64,000 nucleotides of DNA, taken from positions 139,547-203,546 of the forward strand of contig RDEW01000006.1 in assembly GCA_011109175.1 (NCBI GenBank), in the 5' to 3' direction. Shown here one piece after another: positions 59,101 through 64,000 of this stretch; position 1 is the stretch's first letter, and every line of letters starts with the position of its first letter. The notes below the pieces were generated by a model. It was not told where the DNA came from, made no database searches, and was given only the letters and a program-made list of their open reading frames with translations. The DNA is from Dicyema japonicum. Lineage: Eukaryota; Dicyemida; Rhombozoa; Dicyemidae. A program made the position numbers and the translations under genes.

Positions 59101-59518
59101 CGGCAAAAAAGGAGCCAACATCTCCCATATCCGGAATAAGTTCAATGTTGCAATATCTCTGGAGGATGGAAACGAAAACTTATCTGATATGACGATAGTG
59201 GGGTCCGAAGACAATGTGAAGAAGGCGGTGAATCACTTATCGAAGATGGAAGAGGCAATGGTTTGGGTCTTTTGATATTGAAGGACGCGGAAGTCTCCAT
59301 GACGATAACGGTACCCCCTTCAGTGCGTCCTATTTTGATTGGGAAGAAGGGGCGCCGAATGAAGGAGATAATGAGCAAATACAACGTGACTATATCGTTT
59401 TCTAACACTGTGGATTCGTTAGTGGAGATTATTGGGTGCTGAAAATGCCAATCAGTGTGCTGAACACATAGAGGCTATTGTTGATGAGAATGTACTAGTA
59501 AACCCATATTTAGACTAA
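56105..59518 (+). CDS. HDLBP: Vigilin-like multi-KH RNA-binding protein
   Basis: Vigilin carries many KH domains in tandem and binds mRNA and ribosomes at the cytoplasm/ER. At least eight KH repeats can be read. Several keep the GxxG loop: 'YVIGVGGKQIKKIEE' (56410), 'VIGRKGAN' (57290), 'GGFIGTGGSHVRNIEE' (58640), 'RLIGSGGSRVAELRE' (58870), 'GRIIGKKGANISHIRN' (59090) and 'PILIGKKGRRMKEIMS' (59320). Others lack it ('HQLCSERQSVNTVL' near 56890), as in vigilin. Introns: 56592-56617 (26 nt), 56819-56840 and 57316-57337 (22 nt each), with more unplaced. The end is 'ENVLVNPYLD', stop 59516-59518. Single-base frame changes near 56335 and 59440, each beside a G-run, are unexplained. The Met at 56105 is the first plausible start. 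Confidence 0.88.
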
Positions 59519-59519
59519 T

Positions 59520-59900
59520 TCATATTGTTCTTTCCCCCCAAAGTCGTCGTCATTAGCTGATTATTTTTGATTATACTAATATACTAATCCGTGTTATCTT
59601 TTTGATCTCAAGATTGAGGGAATCTTTTGGAATACGTAGTCGCACATTGGGTGCTGACTATTAATTTAAGAGGGTTCTGTAACATTTAGACGGATTTTAA
59701 GTTCTCGCTGGATCTTTAAGGTACATATGGATTCTTTACTGTTGTTACTGATTATGAAGACCATAATGAAGGCTAGTTTTCCATAAAGACGTAAGGAGGT
59801 AAAGTCTAACTGCATATACTAATGCTCTCATAGCTTTATGGATACGCTTGCATAGGAAGAAAGCTGAAAACAGGGGAGGATGGAAATGACTTACATTGAG
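59520..59900. other. 3' flank of the vigilin-like gene
   Basis: AT-rich, no coding motif seen. Confidence 0.4.
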
Positions 59901-59904
59901 TTAT

Positions 59905-60090
59905 AAATTCGAAATTTTGACTTAAAATGAGTTTTTTGACTTTAAAGTTTCAAAATTTAGAATTTGACTATATGTCGTCAAATTTATCTACAAAATATTT
60001 TATATATGAAAACAGCTAATAGAATAATACAAAACGTTTTCAGGTTAAACATTTCGGTCTTAGATATTAATTTTACAATAATAAAAATCT
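59905..60090 (+). repeat. AT-rich dispersed repeat, copy 2
   Basis: Closely similar to 31139-31310, including the ATATATGAAAACAGCTAAT and TTAATTTTACAATAATAAAA blocks. A 50-bp insertion separates two of the blocks here. Confidence 0.65.
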
Positions 60091-60309
60091 TTACTGAATA
60101 GATAATGACGTGAAATGAGATTTTTTTCAAATAGCCATATGTGCATGGAGAAATATGTCGTTTTTCCATTTTTGTAGAAAAAATAACTTTTAATTATTAA
60201 AGTTACTGCGGTGGTTCAAAAAGTCTCTGAGATGAGAGTAAATCTAATTATTGATTCCCACGTGGTGATTTTGAATCGCCCTAACAACCATAAAAAGATA
60301 ATTAAAACG

Positions 60310-60480
60310 ATAAATCGGAAATTTTAACCTAAAAATTGACTTTATTGACCATAAATTTCAAAATTTTAATTTTTTGACTTGTGATAAATTTATCTACAAA
60401 AATTTTTTTAATATAAAAAACAAATCATGTTTTTATTAAAATACAAAATAATGTAATTCAAAACGATTTCGGGTTCAAAA
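60310..60480 (+). repeat. AT-rich dispersed repeat, copy 3 (diverged)
   Basis: Shares GAAATTTTAACCTAAAAATT and GATAAATTTATCTACAAAAA with the other two copies. With 59905-60090 it forms a loose tandem pair about 400 bp apart. Confidence 0.5.
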
Positions 60481-60614
60481 TTTATGTCTTTAGTAATTTT
60501 CCCAATAATAATGTGGAGGGACACTTTTCCAGATAGTTGTACACATATGGAAAAATATGCTGTTTATCCATTTTTTGATAAAAAGTGTTTGATTGACAAA
60601 TAATCTTGATTCCA

Positions 60615-61007
60615 TTACTTCCCGATTCCACATAAATCGTCCACAAAATGCAATTTCTGAATGTGTTCAACAGCGTCTTCACGATCTATTGCAAAATCCC
60701 TTAGAAAAACGTCAATTATCTGACAGATAATCGAAAAGTTAGCCGCAGAAGACAATGGCGACAAGATATTAACCATATTTCCTTGACATATTTCTGTCCC
60801 CGATATCAGTTTCGTCAACCAAACAAAATATTTCAGATCTATAATAAATACACATAGAACCTCAAAATAGCTTAATTCTGTCGAGTTGCTTCTGGCATAA
60901 ATTTTATACACTTTTTCGGCAAGCGTAAGTAGAAGGAAGATGATGTCCAATACCCTCAAACAAGTATCTAAGTTTTTACTGTTCAACTTATGCAAGGGAA
61001 ATTCCAA
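60615..61007 (-). CDS. Hypothetical 130-aa protein with hydrophobic helices
   Basis: A complete ORF starting 'MEFPLHKLNSKNLDTCLRVL' and ending 'KLHFVDDLCGIGK'. Two to three hydrophobic segments are visible ('DIIFLLLTLAEKVYKIY', 'VLCVFIIDLKYFVWL', 'ANFSIICQIIDVFL'). The pattern of amphipathic and membrane helices recalls PEX11-type peroxisomal proteins only loosely. No signature residue supports that. Its start lies about 80 bp from the 5' side of the family R element. Confidence 0.4.
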   Translation of the reverse strand: MEFPLHKLNSKNLDTCLRVLDIIFLLLTLAEKVYKIYARSNSTELSYFEVLCVFIIDLKYFVWLTKLISGTEICQGNMVNILSPLSSAANFSIICQIIDVFLRDFAIDREDAVEHIQKLHFVDDLCGIGK

Positions 61008-61089
61008 TTCGATAAAGCCTTAGTGACTTTATCGACCCATGTGTAAATCAGTGGGTTTTGTAACATTGACAAAAAAACAAAAAAAAACG

Positions 61090-64000
61090 TGTTGTCGTTG
61101 TGTGTTGTGTTGTTGTTTTTCGCCTATTGAGATTATTTTCCTATTTTTGACTTTCTCTTATTGACTATTTTCGCCTATTGAGATTATTCTCCTATTCTTG
61201 ATTTTCGCCTATTGTTGATTCAGTGGAATGTTACTCGAAAAGTCATCGTCTAATTGCTCTGCCTGCAACATGAGAAATCTGAGAAAGTTTGGAATTTCTT
61301 GTTCTGCCTGTGGAGTTTTCTTTCACCTCGGGTGTTTGAAGCTCTCTCAGGCCTCTATCCGTGCTCTTGGGGTATGGCACTGCCGCTCGTGCCTTGGAAT
61401 TGGCTCGGGGTTTCCTAATGGTCACGCGAGTGTATGTACCTCCGGGGAAGACCTTTCCCATTTGGATCCAGATTCGCTGCTCAAAATTATCAATGAACGC
61501 CGGTCATCGAGGAGTATCCCGGTGAAGATCCCTAAAGCAGCCCGCCCCCTAGCTGCCGAAGCCTTAACCAAAGCAATCATCGATGCACTCCGCTCCGACT
61601 CTATAAACGACTGGATACGTTTGTTTAATTTTGCTCCTTTCGCTCTTGGCTCTTCAGAGATCGCAATGGGAAAGAGTCTCTCTCGATTGCGATGAAGAAC
61701 AACATCCGCGCATCATTTATGGATGGAACTCACTTTACGGACCTCACGTCCTTCTGCATCCGTTCAACTGAAACTCGGAGTTCAACTCAGGAAACGGAGA
61801 TTTTTCGCCTAAGAAGGACCGTACGATCGAAGTTGCTTGAAGGAGGAACCCGATCCGCATTGAAGGCCCTCTCACTCTTAGATGGACCACGCAATCCAAC
61901 CATTGATACTTACAAGACTCTATTGGGGAAACATCCACCCTCTCCGAATGACCTATGCCATTGCTCGCCCCCATCAGAAATGACCCCTTTGACCACGTCG
62001 CCTGAGGATGTCATCACGGCGTTATGGAACTTTGCACCAAGTAGCTGTGGAGGTCTCGATGGCTTAAGGTCTGATTGCCGTCGACAAGAAGGGAGGTGGA
62101 ATCCGCCCGATCGCGGTCGGATTCACTTTCAGAAGACTAGCAGCCAAGATTGCTTCCAGATTTTCTACGTCAATCTTGTCAAAATCCTTACTTCCCAGTC
62201 AAGTTGGAGTCGGAGTTCGTCTTGGATGTGAGGCAGCCGTTCACTCCGTCAGAAGATTCAGGAACAGCAGCATTCAAGACTTTAAAAGGCACATTATGGT
62301 AAAACTGGACATCAAGAACGCTTTTAACAGCTTAAGAAGAGACTGCATTCTGGAGGCCTGCAAGGAAAGATGTCCGTACATATTCGAACTGGTCAATTAT
62401 TCATACGGAAAACCTTCATCACTATTGCACGGGGATTTCATAGTTCCATCGTCCTCAGGTGTTCAACAGGGCGACCCCCTCGGACCACTGCTGTTCTCCC
62501 TCGGCATTGAAGGATCACGAAGCTCTCTAGATGCCCACTCAACATCTGGTACCTCGATGACGCTGTCTTAGTAGGTCCCCCGGAAACGGTCTTCCAGGAC
62601 TTAGAAGTACTCATCCCCGCGCTGTCCGAGGTGGGTCTTCAGTTGAAAATAACGAAATGTGAAATAACAAACTGTGGTCTTGCTGACGATGACTTCTCTT
62701 CAATTGTTCAAATTTTACTCCTTGTATCCCGGTGGGAATTCGACCCCTGAAAATGAATTGATTTTTCTTGGATCCCCGATCACTAGTAATGCGATGAAGC
62801 ATGTCCTCCTTGACAAAAAACGACTCCTATACGATTCGCTGGAAAGATTACAGCTGCTGGACTTGCACACAGCACTATTCCTATTGAAAAGAAGTCTCAA
62901 CATCCAGAGAATCTCCTATCTACTAAGGACAGCTCCATATTATTCTCAACTGGAGCTGCTCGAGAATTTTGATTTGTCTCTCCTTAGCTCGACGGAGCAA
63001 ATATTTAATGTCCGATTCGACGATGATACATGGATGCAGGCTACACTCCCAGTTAGATTCGGGGGTCTTGGAATCCGTCGAACTTTGGACGTCTCACTTC
63101 CTGCTCATTTATCATCACTCACGGCCTGCGAACCTTTGGTCAGGAGGATCCTACACTCCCCACCCGAATTGTCAACTGACCAAGAGATAATCCACGCACG
63201 AGAAGCCTCGCCAGCGAAACCTGGACAACTTATTATGCTGGAAATCATTTGGACTCCTACTGGAATCTGCCAATCAGCACCGACGCGCTTGTTTGCTTTC
63301 GGGGGCTTCCCCTGAGAGCGGAGCTTGGCTAAACGCCATCCCCAATGGAGCTTTGGGCACTTTTCTGGATGATGAATGCGTTAGAACTGGTATCTCTCTG
63401 CGGCTGGGACTAAAAGTATGTGTACCTCACCCGTGCCGATGTGGCATCCTGATAGACTGCTATGGCCTGCACCCTCTCGCCTGCAGGAGGAGCGCTGGCA
63501 GATCCCCAAGGCACAAGGCTCTGAATGAAATTGTCAGGCGAGCTATGGATGCTGCTGGATACTCGGCCATTCTTGAACCGGTCGGGTTATGCAGAAGTGA
63601 CGGGAAACGACCGGACGGGATGACCATATTTCCATTTGAGGCCGGGAAACCACTGGTTTGGGATGTGACATGTACAGACACGTTCGCCCAGAAAAATCTT
63701 CACGAGAGTGCTACAAGGGCCTGTTCAGCATCCGTAAAGGCGGAGAAAGCCAAACTTGTTAAATACGTCGACCTTCCCGATGATGTCAAATTTGTTCCCC
63801 TTGCTATGGAGATTTCCGGGTCCTACTCCCCCTCTACACTCGAGTTTCTCGAACGTCTTGGAAACCGGTTCACCTCATGCACTGGAGATCTCCGTGAACG
63901 CCGCTGGCTATTTGAGCGAATTTCGCTCGCAATTTTGAGAGGGAACAGCCACGCAGAGGGCGGCAACTACCTGACTTCTATTGTTTAATAAAAAAAACAT
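61090..64000 (+). mobile_element. Nearly complete family R (R2-like) retrotransposon
   Basis: The 5' leader (61090-61227) carries two units of about 48 bp with TTTTCGCCTATTGAGATTAT. The ORF starts at 61228 with a PHD-like zinc finger ('CSACNMRNLRKFGISCSACG', 'FFHLGCLKLS', 'WHCRSC'). After a TGA that overlaps an ATG at 61692-61695 comes 'ALWNFAPSSCGGLDGLR'. Further on, in successive frames, are 'GGIRPIAVGFTFRRLAAKIA', 'HIMVKLDIKNAFNSLRRDCI', 'SSGVQQGDPLGPLLFSLGIE' and the catalytic 'YLDD' (62550-62561). Thumb at 62674-63190. The C-terminus (63293-63988) has the Cys/His motif 'HPCRCGILIDCYGLHPLACR' and the PD-(D/E)XK core 'DGKRPDGMTIFPFEAGKP', 'LVWDVTC'. A short deletion near 62068 removes part of the RT fingers. 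The A-rich 3' end is at the window edge. Four or five frame changes argue against activity. Confidence 0.88.

Noticed and set aside
60482-60682. ORFs at 59984-60169 and 60482-60682 as real small proteins
   Set aside because: They fall mainly within or beside the AT-rich repeats, and the second overlaps the better ORF at 60615-61007.
1-64000. tRNA, rRNA or LTR retrotransposon features
   Set aside because: I saw no cloverleaf candidates with conserved A/B boxes, no rRNA core sequence, and no LTR pairs or integrase motifs, although without a search tool short RNA genes could be missed.

Overview
This window looks like nuclear DNA of a very compact animal genome, most probably a dicyemid mesozoan (Dicyema or a relative). 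The evidence is a set of recognisable animal genes interrupted by extraordinarily short GT-AG introns. I could place 21 introns by restoring reading frame and family homology. Ten are 22 nt, six are 23 nt, and the longest is 29 nt. Introns in the low to mid 20s of nucleotides are a known feature of dicyemids. The organism call is inference; the introns are read directly. The window is AT-rich, has no bacterial-style operons, and is crowded with mobile elements.

Host genes, left to right: a multi-C-type-lectin membrane protein (1690-3760, -); a SERBP1/HABP4-like mRNA-binding protein (10864-11657, -); an M14 metallocarboxypeptidase (17700-19030, -); a membrane-anchored J-domain protein (24191-24719, +); a small single-pass membrane ORF (25445-25651, +); a divergent 14-3-3 (28526-29270, +); an SMG8-like nonsense-mediated-decay factor (43409-45202, +); mismatch-repair MSH6 with a PCNA-binding N-terminus (48424-51734, -); ribosomal protein L19 (54720-55378, -); a multi-KH vigilin-like RNA-binding protein (56105-59518, +); and a small multi-helix ORF (60615-61007, -).

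Between them lie decayed transposons. Five non-LTR retrotransposon groups can be told apart. Family J is APE-type, jockey/I-like, ends in Gly-Ile-Thr-stop and has a conserved tail with a TAAA-type end. Family P has an RT of the 'YADDVDF' kind and a C-terminal RGRPR motif. Family R is R2-like, with a CCHC motif and a PD-(D/E)XK endonuclease; a nearly complete copy fills 61.1-64.0 kb. Family E has a Cys-Asp-Tyr-Cys motif and a KPD-type C-terminal domain. There is also one L2/CR1-like fragment. DNA transposons include a MULE with long inverted ends (20100-23615) that contains a family R fragment and a hAT, and a second hAT (26781-28337) with a perfect 8-bp target duplication, itself invaded by retrotransposons.

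The most unusual signals are the 22-nt intron population, of which only 2 of 21 have lengths divisible by three, next to an SMG8 gene; a strong excess of the palindrome CACGTG (46 hand-counted sites, about 8 expected), with nine in a 770-bp non-coding cluster; a 2A-like translational-recoding motif at the start of a retrotransposon; and a carboxypeptidase exon fragment fused to a retrotransposon fragment. Several genes show single-base frame changes, two of them at homopolymers, which may be assembly errors.
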